From contig NZ_VTHJ01000023.1 of assembly GCF_008386495.1 (NCBI RefSeq), forward strand, positions 59,192 to 123,191: DNA of 64,000 nt, given 5' to 3'. Both the position numbers and the translations under genes were made by a program. The notes below the pieces were generated by a model that saw nothing but the letters and a program-made list of their open reading frames with translations, made no database searches and had not been told where the DNA came from. Origin of the DNA: Streptomyces tailanensis. Lineage in GTDB: Bacteria > Actinomycetota > Actinomycetes > Streptomycetales > Streptomycetaceae. Below, one piece after another: positions 36,101 through 42,715 of the stretch (position 1 is its first letter; each line of letters starts with the position of its first letter).

Positions 36101-37542
36101 CCGACGGCACGGTCCACTCCGAGGGCACCCGCGTGTACGACGACATCGCGGGCGGCGGCCACTGGCGGGACCTCGTGGACGAGCAGGTGGTCCGGCAGCG
36201 CGAGGGCGGCCGGGTCCGTGAGTTCGACTTCAAGATCATCGAGCCCGAGCCGCCCGCCGCCCTGCCCGCCGCCCCCTCGCTGCGTGATCTGCTCGCGCAC
36301 TCGGCCCGGCAGTTCGAGCCGCCGAAGACGGTCGAGGTGAACACACAGGTCTGGAAGGAGTACGACGTCGGCAAGGTCTTCCGTGAGCGGGTCGCCGTGG
36401 ACGACATACCCGGCCGGTTCCGTGAGGTCGACAAGCAGTGGGGCCAGTGGCGGGAGTTCCAGGACGGCCACCTGGTCGAGCAGCGGACTTTCACCGGGCG
36501 GGTCTGGAAGACCGACGCGTTCGGCCGGTTCAGCACCTCGGGCCCGGCCATGATCCCCGAGTTCCTGGCCGGCGCGCTGCCCCGTATGGGCGGCGAGGTC
36601 GGTCTGCCCGGCGACGCCGGCTGGCGGCTCATCGGCCGGGAGACCGACTTCCGCGGCCTGGAGATCGAGGCCCTCGGTCTGCTGCGGGAGGTCCAGGACC
36701 CCTGGCACGGCGTGTTCCAGGGCGTCAGGGACGGGGTGTCCGTCGAGATGCCGGTGTGGCAGCGCGAACTGCGCTCCGCGCTCACCTCGTTCGCCACGGG
36801 CTTCGTCACCGACTTCACCACGAACCTGATGATCACCGAACTCACCAACACCGGCAACCTCAAGCGGGAGGACTACTTCAAGGCCCTGCTGAACGGCGCG
36901 GTCGGCGGCACCTTCAGTGGCGGCCTCAACATCGTGTACAACCGCACCCCGCTGGGCTACTTCAAGAGCAGCCTGGGCGCCCGCGACTGGGGCGGGCACC
37001 CCAAGCAGTCCATGGCCACCAACACCGACGACTGGGCCACCGACTGGGCCGCCCAGGAGAAGCCGACCCGTTGGCGCACCGCCACGTACGCCAACACCGT
37101 GGGCATCGCCACCAGCGCGCTGAGCGGCTTCGTCAGCAACGCCATCAGCGCGTCGATCTTCGGAGTCAACGGCAACGAGGTGAAGGGCGCGGACGCACTG
37201 CTGGCCGGTCTGTGGGGTGCGGGTGCCTTCGCGTTCAGCGGTGTCACCACCGGCCTCGCGCGCAACGCCTTCCACCTCACCACCGGTGCCCGGGTCTTCC
37301 ACAAGGGCGGCCTCGGCGACCTGGCCATGGGCTGGGGCGAGTCCGCGCTGGCCCGGTACATCAACTGGCTGATCATCGAGGAGGACACGAAGAACGACAA
37401 CAACCTGCCCAGCCCCGGCCGATCGTTCCCGACCGCGCCGACGACCACCACGTCCACGCCGGCGGCGCAGCCACCGGCCGCCGCCACGTCCGACTCGCCC
37501 GCCTCGCCCGCCTCGCCCATCGAGGGAATGGAGTTCCTGTGA
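27139..37542 (+). CDS. Giant T7SS-signal protein with internal ADP-ribosyltransferase-like domain
   Basis: 3467-residue protein. Start is TTG 27139, because GGAGG (27129-27133) lies 5 nt upstream and homologous T7SS-signal domains begin with DEWSRVGFTGNPVSGNPAVV; GTG 27052 is weaker. Order: T7SS-signal-like helical head (1-130), basic patch KKPKKSFWKK and hydrophobic helices (175-225), membrane-like helical region (to about 430), linker, ART-like domain (940-1085), LGDL-rich stretch (about 1414-1450), four related beta-rich units (about 1175-2410), YD/RHS-like region (to about 3200), hydrophobic helical segment and Pro/Thr tail. The ART domain has Arg955 (VWRGTDE), Ser1002-Thr1003-Thr1004 (FVSTTTDKN) and Glu1048/Glu1050 (ASENEIAFPGG), the R-S-E pattern of scabin/pertussis-type toxins. 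Likely exported through the EccC system. Target unknown. Confidence 0.85.
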   Translation: MATSDEWSRVGFTGNPVSGNPAVVENITKELRDLSDLAGRVSGGLDTLLTKAEDGGFEGRTADALRTYVKNELKVFMENITRSFDMAANATARYARALGDSQDRAENAADTVAALERVGGQPLAADDPELTRARNEVDAETDVIQAEAKILEDALREAARLVSRPVKKPKKSFWKKFVSTFFKVLEIVALVITLVAAVIGGPLGLVAFGLGAVLFAKALVDYAMGNGNALSLGLAFLGILFPSTKGLTTIGGLARMASAGTKALGGALSASGRLLFRGGRMLFSSPGRLLSLAGQGLVRFGGGLANGTASGFMALPRVLAKTPAMVGSALRFMGGFARSTFRQGWSALTRDFYQTTAFVGGNMAGRLGVFTIMGLGRLVTTALVPMRYSEIAQFGYRGAFRMGFVERGLHWGSGTAGKLTRTGSLAGDLTNLTGRNLDRGGSLPPLNGRNTDKLAVPGTPEFNATLDELAEIVVMPVTPPRTPGFSSVTGSGTPRMPGRLDDMGVRLDTLNTLDTVGLPVGTVPGGQRLGLVDPVTGRVGGDLMPPGPRTAIALFDQADEFGGRVGDDLLPPRTAIDELRDLDTLTGMERTTTGLLKPLDDLAELSFDGELGGLTDFQVRQILDGEIDLVNVTPDGVVLRIGKTDPVDVRVRLKDGVKIEVLGPADPRVPTLSSAAGTDRLDELGIRLDDLTRLIPDAGDGSRTARELLGLGPVRTDLTAPVAKSPAFTPLTLRDIVTGGATGKLATDRFQAWVRAQSTQLQLDTAGRRLGELTEQADIPPLSRAQAELDLSAAQVGFSQARIAFDRLGMNLDTVRRDITVMMTRVDGPAVGLPTGELRLLDDLGQPTGQWITMEPGQNLTWILKTDAGTVVPDVKVTMADGVFNLTAPDGVVTRFGADGLPTGLGDAGSVALPRLPVTGMDEVVLPAPRELDRLAFAADRSVDIQAINPAPVWRGTDETLWRIGGKRPLDQIFSEGFTVRDPLETSLDIMVRTGQPSAFVSTTTDKNLIWDGIFKFEIEASGGIDVGKTFERSMGPDAWRASGWASENEIAFPGGIAPEFIRGAYRMDAQNNLLEWIPNPNFQGSNPLPELAADLKVPGEGTSGVSALDFQGLSLDDQLRLLDQLDLGETRAFDDLDSLNGVNALDEAGSQVDDLGYLSDDFQFDRFDAPAPRTETVLVDPQDFSGVTGFRMEWQRAPLEDGGFTFTDQAGDIRLVFNADEVRQFTDIRLPIGDGFVRFDTDAGPGSLPRIVGQDGVPMPGGAVIEPVRGALGVVTGVRVQSLDGAWMARFDLDGTRLSEQLPLSRPAGGPLTGSRLTTTFTQLPGGTQSATYRLTVPGLGDGAFNVVRLDGDLAQRLPGGFAVTDTATGTRFVFDRGGRSVDLPVDEAAPIRLDVSGSATPDSTVGLASTLDNLGDLDNLGRLGDLGDVGDLGRLGELGEAGSLNRLSLPDLPRTDLMPQPAGFDARFASTVADGAPTPVNPSRFDGIALSGADELTNLRLQVTEFPATDLAPASFRIDVLDFGAPGGPVRLENVNVTLREGGGLSITGPQGGVRWQFDALGQLEYRELPLNGTDLALRFTDDALNPMPRVVGPDGVPVQGATLTPVRDATGTLTDLTVRVPMPDTDGLTAVWRFEPGGTLRRQVLPLAFPGLDGTTGLGVKVTITPGTGGTTTRIIELTGPSNLTGSFRLGPMDGSLAGRLPNGFTVTDTVTGARFHFDADGRLAIRDMPARDGSGFLRFAEDAAPGTPPIRLDELGDLGDFTGDLGDVARIFDRTLDEASGFRAVPDAVDPSDLTGVRALDFQATDLPLSRMDGLTDVTRLGPDGQPLHIDGLNRLTGPDGQLLPLEDLSRLLSPNGEPLPLDELNRLLDGPDSPRVDSDLSNLSEMSDVDLTAFQARLDDIRQDVAPPTHVPLSGVDDLSGFDLRLTRMPVSETTPPGTFRLQLVERAAGDAGPVRASDFTVDLLDDSGRFVVTDPSGTTRFTFAPDGTFLGRETTLAFDGLPQGMRLNVTVTPLGDGTKRLAVDVTGPPGTTGSIRFTGVNSTLSARLPGGFTLTDTLTGSRFHFDHTGRLAFRDLPAEDGSGFLRFTEGAGPDTPPIRLDELGDFGGDLGERFGLDSIPENAVPEGHALDHIDLAHVFDRTLDEASSLRTAPEGAPANMSDIAGAMDFLHVTPESQAMRPLDLPGVQRLTDEATTSLDRFGLRPELLGDQLREMTGQARLVLRRQAITALNDYWDLPLATRLEDLRSATPTGRVLGDFTVTPTPNGGPGGSRFVVHHNPSDVTLGYDANRQLVYQEVFLRGGPADLDGLKLGVTGRPADGGAWTPTSVDFVGARPADNLVTVAPSTELPGGLTLTDAAGTTRRHFGPDGVHAFRDVQLPGDRGVLRFEPGGAPRLLDSTGHQLPGFRAEFLDDGRIALVPTGKGAQPLERTVFDPAGTLLEETIAIRGKGAAPTGEFWKIDHVAGKAVRLDTSHNPLSGRFDTATVEKSATGQFKLTGTQPGKVTLFERETLKNGNVVHVHRDRFGRARWTEFDAAGDFSRHGRRIWDADQRTVHDVPSGSWQRLINNAGDVRTYSKGADGGLVRAEKEIDGRWTWQRFDKEGVQSLSGTRQWSWDRVGFKDTFVDPATGLETVAQRRGMTWPFGGQHGSRMHQEFSVVPGHAPAGGRIDPGSYTGTSPANAQIESLEALVDGGSLLVKRFADMRPPAVRWKNAAGRSPFDGFFRDLFAGDSLHRVSFWTETAADGTKLTGVRLNPGGSNWVDIDQYGRIVRETRKLDNGNTIEVGRSLDDPTRWAPAPEYRNGGSYELSWRDTTSDTTGTRHVDGNGRWRDLFTDDNGVERVRMRSEGRDSREYLFEAPSTADLAVNDKAGLWVDKNSLLHVTGRRDLIGGVIVESSGSPYRTSWTWKSFSADDPATVVAEGVRKQNRGSFYSATWDDSFVDLDGLGNRIRERNATDMAGSWVDALKQPDGSWKWAKTSADGTVHSEGTRVYDDIAGGGHWRDLVDEQVVRQREGGRVREFDFKIIEPEPPAALPAAPSLRDLLAHSARQFEPPKTVEVNTQVWKEYDVGKVFRERVAVDDIPGRFREVDKQWGQWREFQDGHLVEQRTFTGRVWKTDAFGRFSTSGPAMIPEFLAGALPRMGGEVGLPGDAGWRLIGRETDFRGLEIEALGLLREVQDPWHGVFQGVRDGVSVEMPVWQRELRSALTSFATGFVTDFTTNLMITELTNTGNLKREDYFKALLNGAVGGTFSGGLNIVYNRTPLGYFKSSLGARDWGGHPKQSMATNTDDWATDWAAQEKPTRWRTATYANTVGIATSALSGFVSNAISASIFGVNGNEVKGADALLAGLWGAGAFAFSGVTTGLARNAFHLTTGARVFHKGGLGDLAMGWGESALARYINWLIIEEDTKNDNNLPSPGRSFPTAPTTTTSTPAAQPPAAATSDSPASPASPIEGMEFL
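30661..34365 (+). repeat. Four degenerate tandem units inside the giant gene
   Basis: Units at about 30661-31326, 31579-32421, 32883-33471 and 33915-34365 each run through RLPGGFTLTDTLTG-like and RFHFDxxGRLAFRDLP-like segments, and two also share IRLDELGD and IFDRTLDEAS. The second and third are the most alike, with long runs of near-identical DNA near 32270-32420 and 33320-33470. This points to duplication within the gene. Confidence 0.75.
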
Positions 37543-40217
37543 CCCCCACCGCCACCGTGCACCGGGTCGCCCCGAAGGGCCGCGGTGCCCACCGCAGCAT
37601 CGCCTCCGCCGTACGCGCCGCCCGCGACGGCGACGAGATCCGCATCGCGCCCGGCAGTTACGTCGAGCAGCTGGTCCTCGACCGTGGGGTGCGGCTGCTG
37701 CCGGAGGACGGCCCGGAGCACGCCGTACGGGTGCTGGCCGCGTCCCCCGGGCGGCCGGTGCTGGAGATCACCGCCCGGGACGTACGCGTCGAGGGCATCG
37801 CCCTGACCGGGCAGGACCCGGGGCTGCCCGCCGTCCTGGTGAGTTCCGGAGATCTGGAGCTGGACGCCTGCGAGATCTCCGGCGGGCGGGTCGAGGCGGG
37901 CGGCGACGCGTCCCTGACACTGACGCGCTGCCGGGTCTTCGGCGCGCGGCTGGCCGGGGTGCACGTCAACACCACCGGTTCGGCGCGGCTGACGCGGGTC
38001 GTGGTCGAGGACGTCGACGGGACCGGTGTCGTCGTCGGCTCCCGGGCCGACACCGAGGCCACCGACCTGACGGTACGGGGGGTCACCGGCTCGGGAGTCC
38101 GTGTCCGGGGAGGCGCCTGGGCGGTGCTGCGCGAGTGCCGGATCTCCGGTCCCGGACGCAGCGGGCTGCTGGTGGAGGACGAGGCGTCCGTCGCCGCGCT
38201 GGACTGCCGGGTGGAGGAGACGGCAGCCGAGGGCGTACGTGTGCTGGGCAGTTCCCCCCGTCCCCAGGACCGTGAGAGCACGGACGGCGGGGTCCTCCTC
38301 ACCCGCTGCGAGGTGCTGCGCACCGGCACGGACGCGGTCGCGCTCTCCGGCACGGGCGACGCACTGTTGCTGAACTGCCGGCTGCGCGACGGCTCCGGGC
38401 CCGGGGTGAGCGTGGAGGGCGAGAGCCGGGCCGAGCTGGTGGACTGCCAGGTGGACCGGCCGCACGGCTCGGGGCTGGTGGCCCGGGGCAGCGGTCGGCT
38501 GTCCGCCGAGGGCACCTCCGTGACCGGCAGCCGGGCGAACGGTCTGCTCGCGGGCGACCGTTCCGAGGTGCGCATGGACTCCAGTGACATGACGGCGTGT
38601 TCGTTCAGCGCGGTGCACGCCTGCGACGACTCCCGGGTGACGCTCACCTCGTGCCGTATCGGCTCGACCGCCGAGCACGGTATCCGGGCCACCGACCGGG
38701 CCGGGCTCACCGTCGAGGGCGGCCGGATCACGGACTGCGGACTGTCCGGGGTACAGATCGACGGCGCCGCCGAGGCGCGGATGCGCGGGCTGTCCGTGGT
38801 GCGCGGCCGGGCCGGGATCACCACCGAGTCGACCGGGACGGTGGTGCTGGAAGAGTGTGACGTCGTGGACGCCGAGCGGGCCGGGATCTCCTGCGGCACC
38901 GAGACCACTCCGGTGCTGCGGGACTGCCGGATCAGCGGGACCGGGACGGCGGGCCTGGTGATCGGCGAACGCGCCACCCCCAGTGTCGAGGGCTGCACGG
39001 TCCGGGACGCGGCCGGCTCCGGCCTGGTGGTGGGGCCGCGCGCCGAGCCCCGCGTCAAGTCCGTCACCGTGGCCAGGACCGGCAAGAACAGCCTGTTCGT
39101 CGGCGAGAAGGCCCGCGGCACCTTCGAGGACTGCGTCTTCGCCGGAGCGGGCCGCGACGGCGCGGCCTTCCCGGCGCTGCACGTGTCGTCCGGCGGCGCG
39201 CCCGTGCTGCGCGGCTGCCTGGTCCGTGACGCGGAGGAGGACGTGGCGCTGGAGAAGGGCGCCCGTCCGGTGTTCGACGACTGTGTGGCCCGGGACGTGA
39301 AGAACCCGTCTCTGCCGACCGGCGCGGAGCAGGCGCTGCCGGCCGCCTCCGGCCCGGACTCGGCGGCTGCCGGAACCTCCGCGCGGGAGACCGAGGCGCC
39401 GCCGGAGGACACCCTGGAGGACCTGTTGGCCGAGTTGCAGGGGCTGGCCGGTCTGGATCGGGTCAAACACGATGTGTCGTCGCTGGTCAAGCTGATGCAG
39501 ATGGTCCGCCGCCGCGAGGAGATGGGCCTGGCCCCGCCCCCGCTCAGCCGCCATCTGGTCTTCGCCGGGAACCCCGGTACGGGCAAGACGACCATCGCCC
39601 GCCTCTACGGCCGCATCCTGGCCGCCGTCGGCCTCCTGGAGCGCGGCCACCTGGTGGAGGCCGACCGCTCCGCCCTGGTCGGCGAGTACGTCGGGCACAC
39701 CGGGCCGAAGACCACCCGTGTCTTCCAACAGGCCCGTGGAGGGGTGCTGTTCATCGACGAGGCGTACTCCCTCACCCAGTACGCCGGGTCCAACGACTTC
39801 GGCCAGGAGGCGATCGCCACCCTGGTGAAGCTGATGGAGGACCACCGCGACGACGTGGTGGTGATCGTGGCCGGATACCTCAAGGAGATGGAGGTCTTCG
39901 TCCGCTCCAACCCCGGTCTGGCCTCCCGCTTCAACCGCACACTCCTCTTCGAGGACTACAGCGGCCCCGAGCTGGTCAGCATCGTCGAGCACCAGGCCGC
40001 ACAGCACCAGTACGGACTCGGCCCGGACACCCGCGAGGCGCTGACCGCGCGCTTCGACGCCATGCCCCGGGAACGGGGCTTCGGCAACGGCCGTACGGCA
40101 CGCCAGCTGTTCCAGGCCATGACGGAACACCAGGCGTACCGCATCGCCGAACTGCCTCAGGCCTCGGAGTCCGACGTGATGACGCTTCTGCCGGAGGACA
40201 TCCCGCAGTCCCCGTGA
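37539..40217 (+). CDS. Beta-helix / AAA+ (CbxX, EccA-like) fusion protein
   Basis: 892-residue soluble protein. Residues about 30-590 are a right-handed parallel beta-helix with many PbH1-type repeats (for example CRISGPGRSGLLVEDEASV, CEVLRTGTDAVALSGTG). Residues about 620-885 are a CbxX/CfxQ-type AAA+ domain with Walker A GNPGTGKTT (677-685), Walker B GVLFIDEAYSLTQY and sensor region NPGLASRFNRTLLFEDY. EccA proteins of T7SS are AAA+ ATPases of the same family, but with TPR instead of a beta-helix. GTG 37539 overlaps the stop of the giant gene as GTGA, with GGAG upstream. It probably acts as a chaperone or recycling ATPase for the giant protein. Confidence 0.88.
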   Translation: MTPTATVHRVAPKGRGAHRSIASAVRAARDGDEIRIAPGSYVEQLVLDRGVRLLPEDGPEHAVRVLAASPGRPVLEITARDVRVEGIALTGQDPGLPAVLVSSGDLELDACEISGGRVEAGGDASLTLTRCRVFGARLAGVHVNTTGSARLTRVVVEDVDGTGVVVGSRADTEATDLTVRGVTGSGVRVRGGAWAVLRECRISGPGRSGLLVEDEASVAALDCRVEETAAEGVRVLGSSPRPQDRESTDGGVLLTRCEVLRTGTDAVALSGTGDALLLNCRLRDGSGPGVSVEGESRAELVDCQVDRPHGSGLVARGSGRLSAEGTSVTGSRANGLLAGDRSEVRMDSSDMTACSFSAVHACDDSRVTLTSCRIGSTAEHGIRATDRAGLTVEGGRITDCGLSGVQIDGAAEARMRGLSVVRGRAGITTESTGTVVLEECDVVDAERAGISCGTETTPVLRDCRISGTGTAGLVIGERATPSVEGCTVRDAAGSGLVVGPRAEPRVKSVTVARTGKNSLFVGEKARGTFEDCVFAGAGRDGAAFPALHVSSGGAPVLRGCLVRDAEEDVALEKGARPVFDDCVARDVKNPSLPTGAEQALPAASGPDSAAAGTSARETEAPPEDTLEDLLAELQGLAGLDRVKHDVSSLVKLMQMVRRREEMGLAPPPLSRHLVFAGNPGTGKTTIARLYGRILAAVGLLERGHLVEADRSALVGEYVGHTGPKTTRVFQQARGGVLFIDEAYSLTQYAGSNDFGQEAIATLVKLMEDHRDDVVVIVAGYLKEMEVFVRSNPGLASRFNRTLLFEDYSGPELVSIVEHQAAQHQYGLGPDTREALTARFDAMPRERGFGNGRTARQLFQAMTEHQAYRIAELPQASESDVMTLLPEDIPQSP

Positions 40218-40284
40218 TCCCGCAGTCCCCGCAGTCTCTGAACCGGCAGCCCCGCTGAAGCTTCTGAAGTTAAGGACCTACTCC

Positions 40285-41199
40285 ATGCCGCACACCCCCG
40301 CTCACTCGGACGACCGGGACGGCGCCCGCAGTGAAGGCGAGTTCGCCGACCTGTTCGCCCGGAAGGCGCACACTCCGCTCCGTGGCTTCCTGCCCGGCCG
40401 CCGGGTCTGGACCGCGGTCGGCGGCTCCGCCGCCGCGGTGCTGGTGATCGCCGGCTCCGCCACGGCCGTCGCCTCCATCGACTGGAGCACCGGCTCCTCC
40501 GACAAGGTGACCGCGGCGGCCGACGCGTCCCCGAAGAAGAAGTCCGCCGCCGAGGACACCAAGAAGGCGTCGCCCGCCCCCTCCCCGAAGGCGAAGGACG
40601 AGGACAAGGGGTCCCCCGAGGTCGTCTACGTCCCCGTGTCCGGCGGGGCCGGGGCCGGAGCAGGAGCGGGTACGGGTACGGGTGGGGCGGGAGCGACGCC
40701 GGAGTCCGACCCGACGTCCGACTCGGCCGACACCACCGGCGGCACGACCGGAACCACCGGCTCGACGGGCAGCCAGGAGCAGCAGAACGCGACCACCGGC
40801 GGCAGCGGCTCGCAGTCGACGACGGGCTATCTGTGGACCGACGGCAGCGTGGACGCCGACACCAACGACTACTGGGACCAGAGCACCGTCACGGTGAAGA
40901 CCACCGAGTCCCTCACCAGCCTCAAGGTCGTCGTCAGCATCGACCAGACCGGAGGCGTCTCCCACACCGGCACCTGGTCCTCCCTCGGCGACAAGGTGAC
41001 GGTGTCGGCCGCCGCGGACAGCAACCGACTGGCGTACGTGGTGACCCTGAAGGCGGGCAACACCATCGGCCCCGGCACCTACACCTTCAAGTTCCAGTAC
41101 AACCACGCCCAGGGCGGCCGCGACGCGGGAGGCGACCGCTACAACGTCACAGCCACGTCCACCGGTTCGACCACCGAGTTCAAGAAGGGCGGCTTCTAG
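40285..41199 (+). CDS. Membrane-anchored protein with disordered linker and beta-rich C-terminal domain
   Basis: 304-residue protein I cannot assign to a family. A cytoplasmic head with SEGEFADLFARKAHTPLRGF (about 1-40) is followed by one membrane helix (about 41-64), a low-complexity Gly/Ser/Thr/Lys/Asp linker (70-170) and an outside domain (about 178-304). That domain has WTDGSVDADTNDYWDQSTVT and GTYTFKFQYNHAQGGRDAGG. It starts 67 bp after the AAA+ gene with AAGGA-like sequence before ATG 40285, so it looks like part of the same transcript. It could be a surface display factor or an immunity/anchor partner of the giant protein; both are inferences. Confidence 0.7.
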   Translation: MPHTPAHSDDRDGARSEGEFADLFARKAHTPLRGFLPGRRVWTAVGGSAAAVLVIAGSATAVASIDWSTGSSDKVTAAADASPKKKSAAEDTKKASPAPSPKAKDEDKGSPEVVYVPVSGGAGAGAGAGTGTGGAGATPESDPTSDSADTTGGTTGTTGSTGSQEQQNATTGGSGSQSTTGYLWTDGSVDADTNDYWDQSTVTVKTTESLTSLKVVVSIDQTGGVSHTGTWSSLGDKVTVSAAADSNRLAYVVTLKAGNTIGPGTYTFKFQYNHAQGGRDAGGDRYNVTATSTGSTTEFKKGGF

Positions 41200-41398
41200 G
41201 GCGTTTCTGGTGGAGCGCTCGCGGCACTGCGCGGGTGAGCGGTGTCCCCCGTACGGCGGATTCCGTCACCTGCCCGGGGGCGGTCCGCGTGCGGGCGGGG
41301 CGTGGGGCACGTTGGCTCGGCCCTGAGGCAGCACGGGTCTCCCGATCCCCGGCGGCGCAAGGGATGTCCCGCCGACCGTGCCGCCGGAGGGCAGACCC

Positions 41399-41935
41399 AT
41401 GCGTACGTCTCAGCTACTCCTCCGCTCCGGCCTGACCGTGGCCGCCACCGCGCTGCCGATCGCCCTGGCAGCGCCGTCGGTCGCCGCCGTCCCCACGGGG
41501 ATCTCGGTGAGCACCACGGGCTCCTCAGTCACCGTCAACACCCCCGATTGCCCCACCAGCGCCAACGGCGTGTTCGGCACCGCCTCGCTGCTCTCCAGCG
41601 GGCAGGCGAACTTCTCCCAGGGCCGTCAGGTGACGCTCACCGGCACGAGCACCACCCAGTCCGCCTCCTGGACGAACGTGAGCCCCGGCACGTACACCGT
41701 GATCGTGGTGTGCAGGGACGGGACCACGGCGGGCACCCAGTCCGTCATCGTCACCGCCGCCACCCCCACCATCCGTGCGACCGCCTCGCCCTCACGGGGT
41801 GTCATGGGCGGTCTCGGCGGAGCCACCGAGCAGTACGGCACCTTCACCCTGGTGGGAGGTGGAGCGCTCATGGCGACCGGCACGGTGGCGGCGGTCTGGT
41901 ACCTGCGCCGCCGTGCCAAGCCGCACCGGCTGTGA
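41399..41935 (+). CDS. Small exported, C-terminally anchored protein
   Basis: 178-residue protein with a signal peptide (cleavage expected after APSVAA), a Thr/Ser/Val-rich mature part with two Cys (NTPDCPTSANG and VVCRDGTT) that could form a disulfide, and a C-terminal membrane helix with a basic tail (WYLRRRAKPHRL). This is the layout of small streptomycete cell-envelope proteins. The ATG at 41399 has GGAGGG 7 bp upstream and is preferred to GTG 41378. It is 199 bp beyond the T7SS genes on the same strand. No function is assigned. Confidence 0.7.
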   Translation: MRTSQLLLRSGLTVAATALPIALAAPSVAAVPTGISVSTTGSSVTVNTPDCPTSANGVFGTASLLSSGQANFSQGRQVTLTGTSTTQSASWTNVSPGTYTVIVVCRDGTTAGTQSVIVTAATPTIRATASPSRGVMGGLGGATEQYGTFTLVGGGALMATGTVAAVWYLRRRAKPHRL

Positions 41936-41941
41936 GTGCCG

Positions 41942-41982
41942 GTAGGCGGCCGCACGGTGCCGTGCATCGGACGGCCGCCTAC
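41942..41982. terminator. Bidirectional hairpin terminator
   Basis: GTAGGCGGCCG (41942-41952) pairs perfectly with CGGCCGCCTAC (41972-41982), with an extra CACG/CGTG pair inside. It separates two convergent genes, and its right arm overlaps the end of the PadR gene. Confidence 0.75.
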
Positions 41983-42551
41983 TCGCGTTCCGGCCCTGCT
42001 TCACGGCCACCGCTCTCCGGCAGCCGCTCGAACTCCTCCAGGGCGTCGGTCAGCCACTGGGACCAGAAGGTCTCCAGGTCGATACCGGCCCGCAGGATCA
42101 GATGCTGGAGCCGGTCCTGGGTGGTGTCCCGGCCCGGTCCGAAGTCCCGCTCCTCGATCTCCTCGTACTCGGCCAACTGCCGCTGGTGCTGGGCGAGATG
42201 GCGCCGTAGGTCGTCCGCCAGACCGGTCGTGCCGACCACCGCCGCGGCGCGCAGCCGTACGAAGAGCGCGTCGCGCCACGGCTTGGGGTCCTGGGGAGCG
42301 GAGGTCCAGCGGGCCAGTTCCTGGCGGCCCGCCGGCAGCACCTCGTAGCTCTTCTTCTGTCCCCGGGCGGGCCGCTCCGTGGGCAGGGCGCGGATGTAGC
42401 CCTCGCCCTCCAGTTTTCCCAGCTCGCGATAGATCTGCTGGTGCGTCGCCGACCAGAAGTAGGCGATCGACCTGTCGAACCGCCGGGTCAGTTCGAGGCC
42501 GGACGACGGCTTTTCGAGCAGGGCGGTGAGGATCGCGTGCGGGAGTGACAT
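41979..42551 (-). CDS. PadR family transcriptional regulator
   Basis: 190-residue regulator. The N-terminal winged helix (MSLPHAILTALLEKPSSGLE, then ATHQQIYRELGKLEGEGYI) is the PadR domain. The C-terminal region (about 85-185) is the Vir-like alpha-helical dimerisation part with LAEYEEIEERDFG. ATG 42551. The inverted-repeat element at 42576-42708 lies immediately upstream, so its promoter must be inside or across that element. Targets unknown. Confidence 0.88.
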   Translation of the reverse strand: MSLPHAILTALLEKPSSGLELTRRFDRSIAYFWSATHQQIYRELGKLEGEGYIRALPTERPARGQKKSYEVLPAGRQELARWTSAPQDPKPWRDALFVRLRAAAVVGTTGLADDLRRHLAQHQRQLAEYEEIEERDFGPGRDTTQDRLQHLILRAGIDLETFWSQWLTDALEEFERLPESGGREAGPERE

Positions 42552-42575
42552 GAGCTCATCCTAGGTACGCCCACC

Positions 42576-42708
42576 AGGGGGTGGTTTGAAAGTCCCGTGC
42601 GGTGCCCGCGCCCGCCGCGGGTGGGGGTCCCCCCGCTCGAGCGAAGCCGAGAGTGGGGGAGCGTGCCGGGCGCCGTGGGTGCTGTGCGGGACTTTCAAAC
42701 CACCCCCT
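42576..42708. repeat. Dispersed inverted-repeat element (copy 2)
   Basis: Perfect 22-bp terminal inverted repeats (42576-42597 and 42687-42708, containing GGTTTGAAAGTCCC) flank a GC-rich centre that contains the 30-bp core shared with positions 11-40. No transposase is inside, so it is MITE-like. It fills the gap between fadH and the PadR gene and begins 8 bp from the fadH stop, so it may serve as its terminator. Confidence 0.8.
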
Positions 42709-42715
42709 AGGGCCC

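Noticed and set aside
32728..37302. Long open frame (1524 codons) on the minus strand opposite the giant gene
   Set aside because: It is an antisense shadow caused by high third-position GC. Its composition is Gly/Ala/Val/Arg/Glu-rich without any family motif, while the plus strand has clear domains and a ribosome site.
36438..37538. N-terminal 367-codon extension of the beta-helix/AAA+ frame
   Set aside because: It overlaps the giant gene in another frame and is low in family-like sequence. GTG 37539 with GGAG upstream and a GTGA overlap is a better start.
36957..40130. Long open frame (1057 codons) on the minus strand opposite the beta-helix/AAA+ gene
   Set aside because: It has no recognisable motif; the plus strand encodes intact Walker motifs and beta-helix repeats.
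40285..41199. Candidate EccB homologue
   Set aside because: It has a single N-terminal helix like EccB, but it is far shorter and its outer domain lacks EccB-like repeats. Only the membrane topology is similar.
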